A stretch of DNA of 64,000 nt from DASRDR01 sp963812945 [NCBI: uncultured Candidatus Rokubacteria bacterium] (GCA_963812945.1 CAWEXD010000008.1:868001-932000), one strand, 5' to 3'. Counted from the stretch's first letter, positions 34,076 to 43,266 are shown. Notes: generated by a model from the letters alone, not told the origin. A program made the numbers and translations.

Positions 34076-35872
34076 CTAGCCGGGCGGCCCGAGCGGCCGG
34101 GTGGCCTCGGCCAGCCAGGTCGCGGTCTCCTGGTCGACCTTCGGGAGGATCGCCTCACGGACGCGCGCATGGTACGCGTCGAGCCAGGCGAGCTCGGCGG
34201 CGGTGAGGAGCGCCGGCTCGACCAGGCGGAGGTCGATCGGAGCCAGCGTCAGCGTCTCGAAGCCGTAGAGGACGGCCTCGCCGCCCGCCGGGGTCGGCAC
34301 CGGCACCACGACGATCAGGCTCTCGATCCGGATCCCGTACTCGCCGGTCTTGTAGTAGCCGGGCTCGTTCGACACGATCATCCCGGGCCGGAGCGCCACG
34401 CTGTTGCCAACCTTGGAGATCCGATGCGGTCCCTCGTGGACCGAGAGGTAGCTGCCGACGCCGTGGCCGGTGCCGTGATCGTAGTCGAGCCCGGCGTCCC
34501 AGAGCGGCGCGCGCGCGAGCGCGTCGAGCTGAGAGCCCGTCGTCCCCTTCGGGAAGCGGGCCATCGCGAGCGCGATGTGGCCCCGGAGGACACGCGTGAA
34601 CCGGTCCCGCTGCTCCGCCGTCGGCGCGCCGATCGCGACGGTCCGCGTGACGTCGGTGGTGCCGTCGAGGTACTGCGCTCCCGAGTCGACCAGGTACAGC
34701 ATCCCCGGCTCGAGCCGGCGGTCCGTGCGCGGCGTCGCGCGGTAGTGGACGATCGCCCCGTTCGGGCCAGCCCCCGAGATCGTGGGGAAGCTCACGTCGC
34801 GGAACAGCGGCTCCTCCGCGCGCAGAGCGTCGAGGCGCTCGGCGAGGGCGATCTCGGCGGGGCGCTCCACCGACGCTCGGCGGGCGACCCACGCGAGGAA
34901 CCGGCAGAGCGCGGTGCCGTCCTTCTCGTGCGCGCTCCGGGCTCCCGCGAGCTCCACGTCGTTCTTGCACGCCTTGGGGGTGAGGCACGGGTCCGCGGCC
35001 CGCGCCACGGTCGCCCCGGCGCCGGCGAGGCGCTGGACCACCCAGGCCGCCGTCCAGGTTGGGTCGATCTGGACGGTCTGGTGGGCCGCCCCCAGACGAT
35101 CGAGCGCGGGGCCCAGGCCGTCGGGCGGCAGGACGCGGACACCCTCGCCGAGGTGCTCGACCAGCCCGGGGGTGAGCTTGGCCGGGTCCACGAAGAAGTC
35201 GACCGTCGCGTCGCGGTGCACCACCGCGAAGGCCAGCGGCAACGGCGTGTGGGCCACGTCGCTGCCGCGAATGTTGAGGAGCCACGCGATCGAGTCCGGG
35301 GCGGTGAGGACGACCGCCTGGACCGCGTCCTTCGCGAGGAGGTCCGCGACCTCGCGGCGCTTGTCGGGGGACGGGCGCCCGGCGTGCTTCTGATCGTGAG
35401 GGACGATCGGGCCGCGGGGCGGCGGGGGCTGATCCGTCCAGATCCGGTCGACGAGGTTCCGGGCGACAGGAGCCAGCGTGGCGCCGGCCTTCAGGCACGC
35501 GGCCTCGAGTCGCTCCACGCTCTCGATGGTGTGGAGCATGGGATCGTACCCGAGGCGGTCGCCAGGGCGGAGGTGGACGCGGAGCCATTCGAGGGGAGGG
35601 CTCTCCGTGACATGGTGGTGCTCGAACACGTCGCCCGGCGTCTCGTCGCGGGCCTGAAGCGTGTAGCGCCCGTCGACGAAGATGGCCGCGGCGTCCGTGA
35701 GCACGGCGGCCAGGCCGGCGGAGCCCGTGAAGCCGGTGAGCCAGGCCAGGCGCTGGGCGTGTGGCGGGACGTACTCGCCCTGGTGCTCGTCCGCCCGCGG
35801 GACGAGGAAGCCGGCGAACCCTTCCTTGGCGAGCTCCGCGCGGAGCGCCTCGACCTTGCCGCGGATCGTCAC
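34076..35872 (-). CDS. aminopeptidase P family (Xaa-Pro) metallopeptidase, long form
   Basis: A 598-residue enzyme with two creatinase-N domains (residues 1-310) and a C-terminal M24 pita-bread domain. Metal ligands are visible: Asp in YLVDSGAQYLDGTTDVTRT (two Asp), His in HGTGHGVGSYL, Glu in SNEPGYYK and Glu in RIESLIVV. The three-domain length matches eukaryote-type APP1 and long bacterial forms. It removes an N-terminal residue preceding proline. The GTG start begins the conserved KVEALRAEL. Cytosolic; it ends peptide scavenging together with the M1 enzyme further along. Confidence 0.93.
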   Translation of the reverse strand: MTIRGKVEALRAELAKEGFAGFLVPRADEHQGEYVPPHAQRLAWLTGFTGSAGLAAVLTDAAAIFVDGRYTLQARDETPGDVFEHHHVTESPPLEWLRVHLRPGDRLGYDPMLHTIESVERLEAACLKAGATLAPVARNLVDRIWTDQPPPPRGPIVPHDQKHAGRPSPDKRREVADLLAKDAVQAVVLTAPDSIAWLLNIRGSDVAHTPLPLAFAVVHRDATVDFFVDPAKLTPGLVEHLGEGVRVLPPDGLGPALDRLGAAHQTVQIDPTWTAAWVVQRLAGAGATVARAADPCLTPKACKNDVELAGARSAHEKDGTALCRFLAWVARRASVERPAEIALAERLDALRAEEPLFRDVSFPTISGAGPNGAIVHYRATPRTDRRLEPGMLYLVDSGAQYLDGTTDVTRTVAIGAPTAEQRDRFTRVLRGHIALAMARFPKGTTGSQLDALARAPLWDAGLDYDHGTGHGVGSYLSVHEGPHRISKVGNSVALRPGMIVSNEPGYYKTGEYGIRIESLIVVVPVPTPAGGEAVLYGFETLTLAPIDLRLVEPALLTAAELAWLDAYHARVREAILPKVDQETATWLAEATRPLGPPG

Positions 35873-35956
35873 GTTTTCAACCCTGTTTCAGTGCCCCGAT
35901 GACGACAAAGGCCACACTGCAGCGATGAAGCTCCTCCGCGACGGTGCCCAGAAGGG

Positions 35957-36184
35957 TCAACCGATCAGGGCGCGCAGGCAGGCGGACGGTCGGCGGGCGG
36001 CTTGCAGCCGGCGCTCGAGGCGCCGCGAGGCCTCGGCAGCCTCGAGCGGGGGGACCTGGGCCAGGCGGAACGTCTCGAGCCCCTGTCGACCCAGCCTGAG
36101 GGCCTCGGCCAGGCGGTCAGACGCGGTCATCGCGCGTATTCGAGCGCGATCCTCGGTCCGAAGGGCATCCGCCACGCTTCCCAT
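35957..36184 (-). CDS. small conserved hypothetical protein
   Basis: A 75-residue helical basic protein: MGSVADALRTEDRARIRAMT, then SDRLAEALRLGRQGLETFRLA and a C-terminal RRPSACLRALIG. No function is known to me; similar short proteins occur beside nucleotidyltransferase-type genes in other high-GC genomes, but none is here. The ATG follows TATAGT (36194-36199, minus) by only 9 nt and has no ribosome site, which suggests a leaderless transcript. The same strand holds a hydrolase gene upstream. Confidence 0.6.
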   Translation of the reverse strand: MGSVADALRTEDRARIRAMTASDRLAEALRLGRQGLETFRLAQVPPLEAAEASRRLERRLQAARRPSACLRALIG

Positions 36185-36193
36185 TGTGTCCGC

Positions 36194-36199
36194 ACTATA
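36194..36199 (-). promoter_or_regulatory. -10 element for a leaderless small gene
   Basis: TATAGT on the minus strand ends 9 nt before the ATG at 36184, leaving almost no untranslated leader. No clear -35 is seen. Confidence 0.35.
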
Positions 36200-36267
36200 G
36201 CAGGATTCTCGCACGGCTCGGCCCGCGTCGATTCTCTCACGTGCTAGACTGCCGGCCGCATCGGACT

Positions 36268-36957
36268 TCACGCGCTGAACTCGATCCATCGGTCCGCGAT
36301 TCGCGCCGCGAGCTCGGTGCGCGCGGCGCGTGACCGCCGCGCGACGCCCAGGTCGTGGCCGACCCCGGGCTCGAGATGAAGAAGGGTGGGGGCCGGGATG
36401 AGGGTGAGGGCGCCGCGCAGCTCGGCTACCGAGCCGAACGGGTCCGCCGTGCCATGGACGAACATCGTGGGGGTGCGGAGCTGCGGGAAGTGGGCGACTC
36501 GACGCTCGCCGGCCCGTCCGGGAGGGTGGAGAGGATACGCCAGCAGCAGGAGCGCCGACGTCACGGTCGGGTCCTCGGCGGCGAGGAGGCTTGCCTGGCG
36601 CCCGCCGTAGGAGTGCCCGCCGATCGAGACGCGCCTGGGTGCGACGCTCGCCAGCGCGGCGACGGCGGCGCGGAGGCCCGCCCGGTCCCGAGCTGCGCCC
36701 GCCGGCGACGGCGGCCCTTGGGGGCGGGCCTGGCGGAACGGCAGGTCGAACCGGAGCGCCACGAGGCCGCGCGCGGCGAACGCCTCGGCGAGCGCGACCA
36801 GCAGCGGGCTGTCCGATGCGGACCCGGCGCCGTGGGTGAGGACCAATCCATCGACGGCGTCGCCGGACGGCCGGTGGAGCGTGCCGCGTACGGACGGGGA
36901 TCCGGGCTCTTCGCGCGCGAACGGGACTGGCGCGGGCAGGCCGTCGCCGGATGTCAC
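36268..36957 (-). CDS. KANL3/Tex30-like alpha/beta hydrolase
   Basis: A 229-residue alpha/beta hydrolase of the KANL3/Tex30 (dienelactone-hydrolase-like) branch. VLTHGAGSASDSPLLVALAEAF carries the oxyanion hole, SIGGHSYGGRQAS the nucleophile Ser, VHGTADPFG the Asp and PGVGHDLG the His. It is small with no cap domain. The start is a GTG at 36957 overlapping divergently with the region of the HAD gene. The substrate is unknown. Confidence 0.85.
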   Translation of the reverse strand: MTSGDGLPAPVPFAREEPGSPSVRGTLHRPSGDAVDGLVLTHGAGSASDSPLLVALAEAFAARGLVALRFDLPFRQARPQGPPSPAGAARDRAGLRAAVAALASVAPRRVSIGGHSYGGRQASLLAAEDPTVTSALLLLAYPLHPPGRAGERRVAHFPQLRTPTMFVHGTADPFGSVAELRGALTLIPAPTLLHLEPGVGHDLGVARRSRAARTELAARIADRWIEFSA

Positions 36958-36989
36958 CGAGACCCCGCCGATCGACCTTGGAGGATGGA

Positions 36990-37712
36990 ATGACGAGAGT
37001 GGTCTTCTTCGACGTCGCGGGGACGCTGATCCGGGTCCGCGACGGGGTCGGTGCGCAGTACGCGCGTGTCGCCGCTCGCTTCGGCGTCACGGCCGATCCG
37101 GCGGCGCTCGGGCGTGAGTTTCCCCGGGCCTTCCGCGCCGCGCCGCTGATGGCGTTCCCGGGCGCTCGGCCCGAGGCCGTTCCGGGCCTCGAGCGCGAGA
37201 TCTGGCGAGGCATCGTGCGCGACGTCTTCGCCGGCGCCGGCGTCCTGCCCGCGTTCGAGCCCGGCGTCTTCGACGCGTACTTCGACGCCGTGTACCGGCA
37301 CTTCGAGAGCGCGGCGGTGTGGGAGGTGTACCCGGACGTCGTCCCGGCCTTGGCGAGCCTGCGCGCGCTGGGATGCTCGCTCGGCATCGTCAGCAACTTC
37401 GATAGCCGCGTCGTCCGGATCCTGGACGGGCTCGCTCTGGCGCCATGGTTCGCGTCGGTGACCCTGTCGAGCCAGATCGGAGCGACGAAGCCGGCGCGGG
37501 CGATCTTCGCCCGTGCCCTCGCCCGCCACGACGCCGAGCCGGGCCAGGCCCTCCACGTCGGCGACTCGCCCGTGGATGACGGGGAGGGCGCCCGCGCCGC
37601 GGGCCTGCGCGCGGTCCTGGTCGATCGGACGGGGCGTCACCCGCAGCCTCCGGGCGTTGCCCGCATCGACTCGCTCGCGGCGCTCCCCGGCCTCATCGGC
37701 ACGACCGGATGA
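36990..37712 (+). CDS. HAD-family hydrolase (HDHD3-like)
   Basis: A 240-residue haloacid-dehalogenase-fold protein. Motif I is FFDVAGTLI with nucleophile Asp8; the usual second Asp is Ala10, as seen in the HDHD3/DREG-2 branch. Motif II is GIVSNFDSR, the motif III Lys is in GATKPARAIF, and motif IV is HVGDSPVDDGEG. With the general acid missing, its phosphatase activity may be weak or altered. The ATG has GGAGGA 4 nt upstream. It is convergent with the ROK kinase, 15 nt apart. Confidence 0.87.
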   Translation: MTRVVFFDVAGTLIRVRDGVGAQYARVAARFGVTADPAALGREFPRAFRAAPLMAFPGARPEAVPGLEREIWRGIVRDVFAGAGVLPAFEPGVFDAYFDAVYRHFESAAVWEVYPDVVPALASLRALGCSLGIVSNFDSRVVRILDGLALAPWFASVTLSSQIGATKPARAIFARALARHDAEPGQALHVGDSPVDDGEGARAAGLRAVLVDRTGRHPQPPGVARIDSLAALPGLIGTTG

Positions 37713-37727
37713 CGCGGCGGATCGGGC

Positions 37728-38669
37728 TCAGGCGGTAGGCGGCGGCCACGGGGCCGGCTTCCCGTCGTCCTCGTCCGGATCCCAGAGCCACGCCGCCCCC
37801 CGCGCCCCGCTGGAGTCGCCGTGGCGCGGCGGACGGAGGGGAGTGTCGACGCGGTCCGAGAAGACCCAGGCCCCCCATCGCCGCGGGACGGTCTCGTAGA
37901 GGCGGGCCAGGTTGGAGAGGCCGCCCCCCAGCACGATGACGTCCGGGTCGAGGAGGTTGATCACGGTGGCGAAGGCGCGCGCGAGGCGCTCCTCGTAGCG
38001 GCCGATCGTTGCCTCGCAGCGCTCGTCGCCCTCGGCGGCCCGCGTGGCGATCGCGAGCGCGTCGAGGGAATCGCCCGTCGCTTCCCGGTGGTCCCGAGCG
38101 AGCCCGGGTCCCGAGAGGAAGGTCTCGATGCAGCCCGTCCGCCCGCAATAGCAGGGCGCCCCCGGCCATTCGCCGGGCCGTGGCCAGGGCAGGGGATTGT
38201 GCCCCCACTCGCCCGCCACGGCGTTGGGACCGGTGAGGGTCCGGCCGTCGACGGCGATGCCGCCGCCGGTACCGGTTCCCAGGATCGCGCCGAAGACGAC
38301 GCGCGCCCCCGCCCCGGCGCCATCGCGGGACTCCGAGACCGCAAGGCAGTTCGCGTCGTTCGCGAAGCGCAGGGGACGGTGGAGGAGCCGCTCGAGGTCC
38401 TGGCGGAGGGGCCGGTCGTTGAGCCAGACGCTGTTGGCGTTCTTGACGAGGCCGGTCGCCGGCGAGAGCGCTCCCGGCATCCCGATGCCGACGCGCGCCG
38501 GCTCGCCGCCCTCGCGCTCGAGCCCCTCGACCAGCGTGGTGATCGCGGCCAGGGTCGCCGGGTAGCGGTCGCGGGGGGTCGCCACGCGGCGGCGGCCTCG
38601 CTCGCCGCCGCGCTTGTCGAGGGCGATGGCCTCGATCTTCGTTCCGCCCAGGTCGACGCCGATGCGCAT
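37728..38669 (-). CDS. ROK-family sugar kinase
   Basis: A 313-residue ROK kinase. The phosphate-binding loop is GVDLGGTKIEAIAL, the catalytic Asp is in NDANC, GAILGTGTGGGI follows, and the zinc site is GHNPLPW with CYCGRTGCIETF. These marks fit a bacterial fructokinase, glucokinase or N-acetylglucosamine kinase; GxGCxExxxSGP favours a GlcNAc/fructose-type kinase. No DNA-binding domain is present, so it is an enzyme, not a ROK repressor. It stands alone. Confidence 0.9.
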   Translation of the reverse strand: MRIGVDLGGTKIEAIALDKRGGERGRRRVATPRDRYPATLAAITTLVEGLEREGGEPARVGIGMPGALSPATGLVKNANSVWLNDRPLRQDLERLLHRPLRFANDANCLAVSESRDGAGAGARVVFGAILGTGTGGGIAVDGRTLTGPNAVAGEWGHNPLPWPRPGEWPGAPCYCGRTGCIETFLSGPGLARDHREATGDSLDALAIATRAAEGDERCEATIGRYEERLARAFATVINLLDPDVIVLGGGLSNLARLYETVPRRWGAWVFSDRVDTPLRPPRHGDSSGARGAAWLWDPDEDDGKPAPWPPPTA

Positions 38670-38697
38670 GGCCGCGACTGCCGGGAGGCGGGCGAGC

Positions 38698-39408
38698 CTA
38701 CTCCGTGGCCAGGGCCTGCCGTCGCCCGCGGTGGTAGTCGGCGAGAGACACGTTGGCCGCGGCAACGGTCTGGGCCTCGTCGGCGAGCCTGGCGAGGTCC
38801 CGGCCGGGGATTGCGACGTAGAGCTCGTCGTCGCCGAGATCAGTGTAGACGCGGTTTCCGATGCACCCGGTGCTCGCCACCGTGCCCTGCGCAAGCGCGG
38901 CCGGGAGCGCCATGCAGGTGGGACGGGCCATGAACGGGACCTCGGTCGCGAGCCCGGCTCGGAGGACCGCCTCCAGGAGACGCATGAGCTGCCCGGGCCG
39001 CCCGGCGACCAGCACCACGTCCGGATCCACCGGCGTGTCCCCGAGGGGGGCATAGACGACGACGCCCGGAGTCGCGGGCAGGCGCGGGATTCCGGGGACC
39101 TCCTCCATCCGCAGGTAGCCGAGGCCCCGCATGAATCCGAGCGTCTGGTCGAGCTCGTGGCTGCGATCCGGCGGGAGCGGGATGTTGTGGGTGTGGCTGC
39201 CGACCGCGCAGTTGAAGTGGTCGCTCGCGACCGTGTAAAAGGTGCGGCCTCCGCCGGCGATGCGCCAGAAGCTGCATCCCGAGGGCTCCGTTCCCGTAAA
39301 CTTGTCGACCCCGGCGGGGGCGGTGTCGCGGAAGGCGACGGCCACCGGCCGGCGCCGGAGGACGAAGGTGTCGCGGAGCCGCTGCTCGATCGCGTCGTAG
39401 TCCATCAT
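38698..39408 (-). CDS. DUF169 family protein
   Basis: A 236-residue DUF169 protein. It begins DYDAIEQRLRDTFVLRRRPVAVAF and contains Cys residues in CSFWRIA, HFNCAVGSHTH and TGCIGNRVYTDLGDDELYVAIPG, a pattern able to bind a metal or flavin. No biochemical role is established that I know of; members are common in methanogens and anaerobes. ATG at 39408 has AGGATG-like pairing upstream; ATG at 39417 is nearly as good. Confidence 0.82.
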   Translation of the reverse strand: MMDYDAIEQRLRDTFVLRRRPVAVAFRDTAPAGVDKFTGTEPSGCSFWRIAGGGRTFYTVASDHFNCAVGSHTHNIPLPPDRSHELDQTLGFMRGLGYLRMEEVPGIPRLPATPGVVVYAPLGDTPVDPDVVLVAGRPGQLMRLLEAVLRAGLATEVPFMARPTCMALPAALAQGTVASTGCIGNRVYTDLGDDELYVAIPGRDLARLADEAQTVAAANVSLADYHRGRRQALATE

Positions 39409-39434
39409 CACGCTCATCCTAGTGGTGCGGGGCG

Positions 39435-40649
39435 TTATGCGTAGACGTCCTTGGCCCGGAGCCACCGAGCCGCCTGGATCAGGACGGCGACGAGCGCGAG
39501 CCCGCCTCCGGTGGCGCAGGCGGCGGGCACACCTGCAGCCTCCGCGACCGACCCGATGAGGAACGCGCCCACCGGCGTGACGCCGGCGAAGACCATCATG
39601 TAGACGCCCATGACGCGGCCCCGGAGCTCGTCCGGGACCGTGACCTGGACGATCGTGTTGCTGCCGTTCAGGAACACGATCTGCATGGCGCCGATCAGGA
39701 ACAGCAGAACGGCCGCCAGGGCGAACTGGCGGACGAACGCGAGGGCGAGGACGCCGACGGCCACGCCCATCGCGAGGCCGAACACGGCAGCCATCGGAGG
39801 CCGCCGCTGGGAGATCGCGCCGACGACGGCGCCGGCGACGGCCCCGGCGCCGAGCGACGCCATCAGGAGGCCGAAGCCGCGGACCTCCTCGCCCAGGACC
39901 TCCCGGGCGAAGAGCGGGACGAGGACGCCGTGGTTCAGGGCGAACATGCTGACCGCGCCGACGATGCTCAGAATCGACGCGACGACGGGCGTCCTGGTCG
40001 CGTACCGGAGGCCGTCGAGGACCTCCTGGCGCACCGTCGTGTCCCGGCGTGGCCCCGGCTCGGAGCCGGTGCGGATCGCCACGAGCGCCGCGATCACCGT
40101 CAGGTAGGACAGGCCGTTGAGGAGGAACGCGACGGCCGTCCCGTAGTGCGCGATGAGGTAGCCGCCCAGGGCAGGGCCGGCGACCCGCGCCGCGTTGAAC
40201 GCGCCGGAGTTGAGCGCCAGGGCGTTCATGAGGTCGTCCCGGCCCACCATCTCGACGGTGAAGGACTGGCGCGACGGCATGTCGAGCGCGTTCACGACGC
40301 CGATCACGCCCGCCAGGGTGGCCACGTGCCAGTAGCGAATCCAGCCGGTCCCGACGAGCCCGGCGAGCGCGAAGGCGGGCAGCATCAGGGCCAGCTGGGT
40401 GCTGAGGAGCAGGCGGCGCGTCGAGCTTCGGTCCACGACGACTCCGGCCACCACCGAGAGGAAGAGCAGCGGGCCGAACTGGAGCGCGCTGACGAGCCCC
40501 AGCCGGAGCGGCGAGCCGGTCAGCTCCAGCACCAGCCAGGACAGGCCGATCGACTGCATCCAGCTCCCGATGACCGAGACGGACTGGCCAAGCCAGAAGA
40601 GGCGGTAGTCACGATGGTTGAGCGCCCGGAGCGCCGACGGGAACCGCAT
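39435..40649 (-). CDS. MFS transporter (MFS_3/EntS-like)
   Basis: A 404-residue exporter with about 12 helices. It begins FPSALRALNHRDYRLFWLGQSVSVIGSWMQ, the standard MFS_3 opening, and has VVAGVVVDRSSTRRLL between helices 2 and 3. DELRGRVMGVYMMVFAGVTP near helix 10 is also typical. It is related in type to the exporter at 17028-18260 but stands without biosynthetic neighbours. It lies 26 nt from DUF169 on the same strand. Confidence 0.9.
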   Translation of the reverse strand: MRFPSALRALNHRDYRLFWLGQSVSVIGSWMQSIGLSWLVLELTGSPLRLGLVSALQFGPLLFLSVVAGVVVDRSSTRRLLLSTQLALMLPAFALAGLVGTGWIRYWHVATLAGVIGVVNALDMPSRQSFTVEMVGRDDLMNALALNSGAFNAARVAGPALGGYLIAHYGTAVAFLLNGLSYLTVIAALVAIRTGSEPGPRRDTTVRQEVLDGLRYATRTPVVASILSIVGAVSMFALNHGVLVPLFAREVLGEEVRGFGLLMASLGAGAVAGAVVGAISQRRPPMAAVFGLAMGVAVGVLALAFVRQFALAAVLLFLIGAMQIVFLNGSNTIVQVTVPDELRGRVMGVYMMVFAGVTPVGAFLIGSVAEAAGVPAACATGGGLALVAVLIQAARWLRAKDVYA

Positions 40650-40718
40650 CAGGCGGGATCGTTGTCCGGGCGACGCGGGGCGGCGAGGGCGCGGGGCGCG
40701 CGGCCCGCCGCCCTCACC

Positions 40719-41795
40719 TCACGCGCGAGGCGCGACTGCCGCGCCCGCCGGGACGAGCCCCGCGTGCCGGTGCGCGGCCTCCACGAGGGCGTCCACCGCC
40801 TCGACCGGCGTGTCCCACGCGCACGCGATGCGGACGATGCCGTCGCGCGGGCCTCCGCGGCGGGAGAAGCTGAAGCCCTCCGCGACGAGGCCGTCCCACA
40901 CGGGCTTGGGGAGCGAGGCCAGGACGAAGTTGATCTCCGTGGGATGGGGAAAGCGGACGCCGGGGATGTCGGTGAGCCCCTGGCGCACGCGCGCCGCCAT
41001 CGCGTTGGCGTGCCGGGCGTTCCGGAGCCAGAGGTCGTCCTCCAGGAAGGCCAGGAGCTGGGCGGAGAGGAAGCGCATCTTCGAGAAGAGGTGCCCCGCG
41101 CGGCGGCGCCGGTAGCGCATGGTGTCGGTGAGCCCGCGGTTGAAGAAGACGAGCGCCTCGGCGCAGAGCGCCCCGTTCTTGGTCGCGCCGAACGAGAGGA
41201 CGTCGACGCCCGCCTTCCCGGCGAGCTCGGCCGGCGCGCAGCCGAGCCGCGCGACGGCGTTGGCGAACCGGGCGCCGTCCATGTGCACCAGGAGATTCTT
41301 GGCGCGGGCCACGGCCGCCAGCTCGCGCACCTCGCGCACCGTGTAGACAGTGCCGGCCTCGGTGGCCTGGGTGAGGCTCACCGCGCGCCCCGGCACGTCG
41401 GCCGCCCGCAGGCTCCCCGCGTCGATCGCGTCGGCCAGCGCCGCCGGCGCGACCTTGCCGTCCACGGTCCCGAGCGGCACGCTGCGGGCGTTGCCGCCCG
41501 ACCAGAACTCCGCGCCGCCGCACTCGCTCACGTGGAGGTGCGACACGTCGGCGCAGTAGACGGCGCCGTACGGGGCGCAGAGGAGCGCGGCCGCGAGGCC
41601 GTTCGCCACGGTGCCCGTCCCGACCGGATAGACCTCGACCTCCGTTTCGAAGACCTCGGCCATCCGGCGCTCGAGGCGCTGGGTGTAGGGATCCCCGCCG
41701 TAGGGCGCGGTGTCGTCGGCGTTCGACTCGACGATCGCGCGCAGGATCTCCGGCGCCGCGCCCGAGACGTTGTCACTGTAGAAGTTCCTCTTCAC
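40719..41795 (-). CDS. low-specificity threonine aldolase (beta-eliminating lyase family)
   Basis: A 358-residue PLP enzyme cleaving L-threonine or allo-threonine to glycine and acetaldehyde. The N-terminus NFYSDNVSGAAPEIL, PYGGDPYTQRLE, HMDGARFANAVARLG and the PLP Lys206 in LSFGATKNGAL are characteristic. The length is normal. It may supply glycine or remove beta-hydroxy amino acids. It stands alone on the minus strand; the 213-nt gap on its left contains only a duplicated GTGGTGGCCGGT. Confidence 0.9.
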   Translation of the reverse strand: MKRNFYSDNVSGAAPEILRAIVESNADDTAPYGGDPYTQRLERRMAEVFETEVEVYPVGTGTVANGLAAALLCAPYGAVYCADVSHLHVSECGGAEFWSGGNARSVPLGTVDGKVAPAALADAIDAGSLRAADVPGRAVSLTQATEAGTVYTVREVRELAAVARAKNLLVHMDGARFANAVARLGCAPAELAGKAGVDVLSFGATKNGALCAEALVFFNRGLTDTMRYRRRRAGHLFSKMRFLSAQLLAFLEDDLWLRNARHANAMAARVRQGLTDIPGVRFPHPTEINFVLASLPKPVWDGLVAEGFSFSRRGGPRDGIVRIACAWDTPVEAVDALVEAAHRHAGLVPAGAAVAPRA

Positions 41796-42008
41796 GCGGG
41801 TCCTCCGAGGTGGTGGCCGGTGTGGTGGCCGGTCGTGGGACGCCAGATTCCGCGGCGCGGCCGGGTGCCCGGGCGGATCGCGATCCTCATGGCGGGTTCC
41901 TTCGCATCATAGGGGAAGGAGCAGGCACCCGCAACGGGACCGCGCGTCGCCCGAGCGCTGCGCGTCCCGCGTGACGGAACGAAGACGGCCCGCGCCGCGG
42001 GCGACCCG

Positions 42009-42773
42009 TCAGGGGTGAGGGCCGTCGGGGACGCCGAGGCGGCCGAGACCGGGCAGCTTCAGCGCGGGCCGGTTCAGGTCGAGACCGAACGTGAGGCCGA
42101 GCAGGTTGACCTCGACGCCTTCCTCCCAGCCGACCAGCACGCCGGCGAGGCCGACGAGCGAGAGCTGGATGCCGGTGCCGCTCGGGGCGAGGCCGACGGG
42201 AGCGCCCCCAGGCAGGAAGTCCTTGCCGACGGCGGTCGGCGGGAGGTCGAGGCGCAATTCCGGCACGGCGCGAGCGACGAAGGCGGTGAACGTGTTGCTG
42301 TTGGGCCCCGGCCACGTGCGATAGGTCGAGGGGTAGGGATAGTCGCGCACGGCCGCCTCGACGCGGTCGATCAGCGCATCCACGCCCTCGCCCCGCACGT
42401 CGACGAGGAGATCCGGCCGGCTGCCGAACCAGTGATTGTCGGGGCCCGTCCGGTTCACCCGCACGGCCGGCACGCCCCGGTCGACGCCCCAGCCGACGAC
42501 CTCGTAGCGCGAGTACGCGGCGGCGCCGGATCGCTTGAGCGCGATCCACGTGTGGACGCCGAGGATGCCCTTCCAGCCCACGGTGCGCGCGGCATAGACC
42601 TGAATGACGGCCTCCGGCGTGGTCTCGGGATCCGGGGCCTGCGCGGAGGAGTCCCGCCGGGCCTCCCGCCAGTTGGGATCCCGCGCGAGCGTGCCGCAGG
42701 CCGCCGCGAGGAGCAGGAGGGCCGCGAGGAGACCGCGCCGCCGGGTCACTCCAGCGCCCAGCCGGGGCTGCAC
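42009..42773 (-). CDS. DUF3750 lipoprotein
   Basis: A 254-residue predicted lipoprotein. The N-terminus RRRGLLAALLLLAAACGT carries a lipobox (LAAAC). The mature part matches DUF3750: VYAARTVGWKGILGVHTWIALKR, DNHWFGSRPDLLVDVRG and YRTWPGPNSNTFTAFVAR, which contains conserved Trp and Asn residues. The function is not established. The GTG at 42773 is used; GTG at 42749 directly before the signal peptide is an alternative. It lies downstream of the DinB-like gene on the same strand. Confidence 0.85.
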   Translation of the reverse strand: MQPRLGAGVTRRRGLLAALLLLAAACGTLARDPNWREARRDSSAQAPDPETTPEAVIQVYAARTVGWKGILGVHTWIALKRSGAAAYSRYEVVGWGVDRGVPAVRVNRTGPDNHWFGSRPDLLVDVRGEGVDALIDRVEAAVRDYPYPSTYRTWPGPNSNTFTAFVARAVPELRLDLPPTAVGKDFLPGGAPVGLAPSGTGIQLSLVGLAGVLVGWEEGVEVNLLGLTFGLDLNRPALKLPGLGRLGVPDGPHP

Positions 42774-42792
42774 GCTCGCGCGCCGAGCGCCG

Positions 42793-43266
42793 CTACCGGC
42801 CGACGGCCTTCTTGATGGTGCCGTGGTGGTCTTGCGCGTGACCGGTCAGGATTCGCTCGACCACCTGCGCCACGCTCATCGTCCCCATTGGCATCGTCGT
42901 GGTTCGATCCAGCTCCGCGTCGCCGAACGCGCGCACGGCCGCCACGGCCGCCGCACCGTTCTGGCGGAGGAGCGCCAGCGTCTCGGCCTTCGTGCAGCTC
43001 GCGTGCTGGGCCGCGTGCTGCGCGTTGCCCTGGTGAATCATGTCCATGGTGATGGTCGGGACCGGCTGACCGTGCGCGATGGCGCCGGCGAGGCCGGCGA
43101 CGACCTTGTGGCTCGAGGCCACGTGATGGGCGACGACGCCGACACTCCGGCCGTCCCCGGGGGTCTTCAGGTGCCACTGGGCGTCCGACAGCCCTTCGAG
43201 GGTGGCGATCAGGGCCTGATTTTCCTGCTCGAGCTGGTGGGCCAGAGTCCGCGCGCGCTCGCTCAT
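42793..43266 (-). CDS. DinB-like four-helix protein
   Basis: A 157-residue DinB/YfiT-like four-helix bundle (LAHQLEQENQALIATLEGLSDAQW, GVVAHHVASSHKVV, ILTGHAQDHHGTIKKAVG). The three His typical of the metal site can be picked in VVAHHVA and HAQDHHG. Members bind zinc or nickel and act as thiol transferases or stress proteins. The ATG at 43266 has GGGAGG 7 nt upstream. Divergent from the M1 aminopeptidase. Confidence 0.85.
   Translation of the reverse strand: MSERARTLAHQLEQENQALIATLEGLSDAQWHLKTPGDGRSVGVVAHHVASSHKVVAGLAGAIAHGQPVPTITMDMIHQGNAQHAAQHASCTKAETLALLRQNGAAAVAAVRAFGDAELDRTTTMPMGTMSVAQVVERILTGHAQDHHGTIKKAVGR

Noticed and set aside
36246-36262. GTGCTAGACTGCCGGCC, one mismatch from the -10 region at 8291-8307
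   Set aside because: No plus-strand gene follows, so it is probably a chance promoter-like match.
41810-41834. Tandem repeat of GTGGTGGCCGGT
   Set aside because: Only two copies of a 12-nt unit; no structure or function can be argued.
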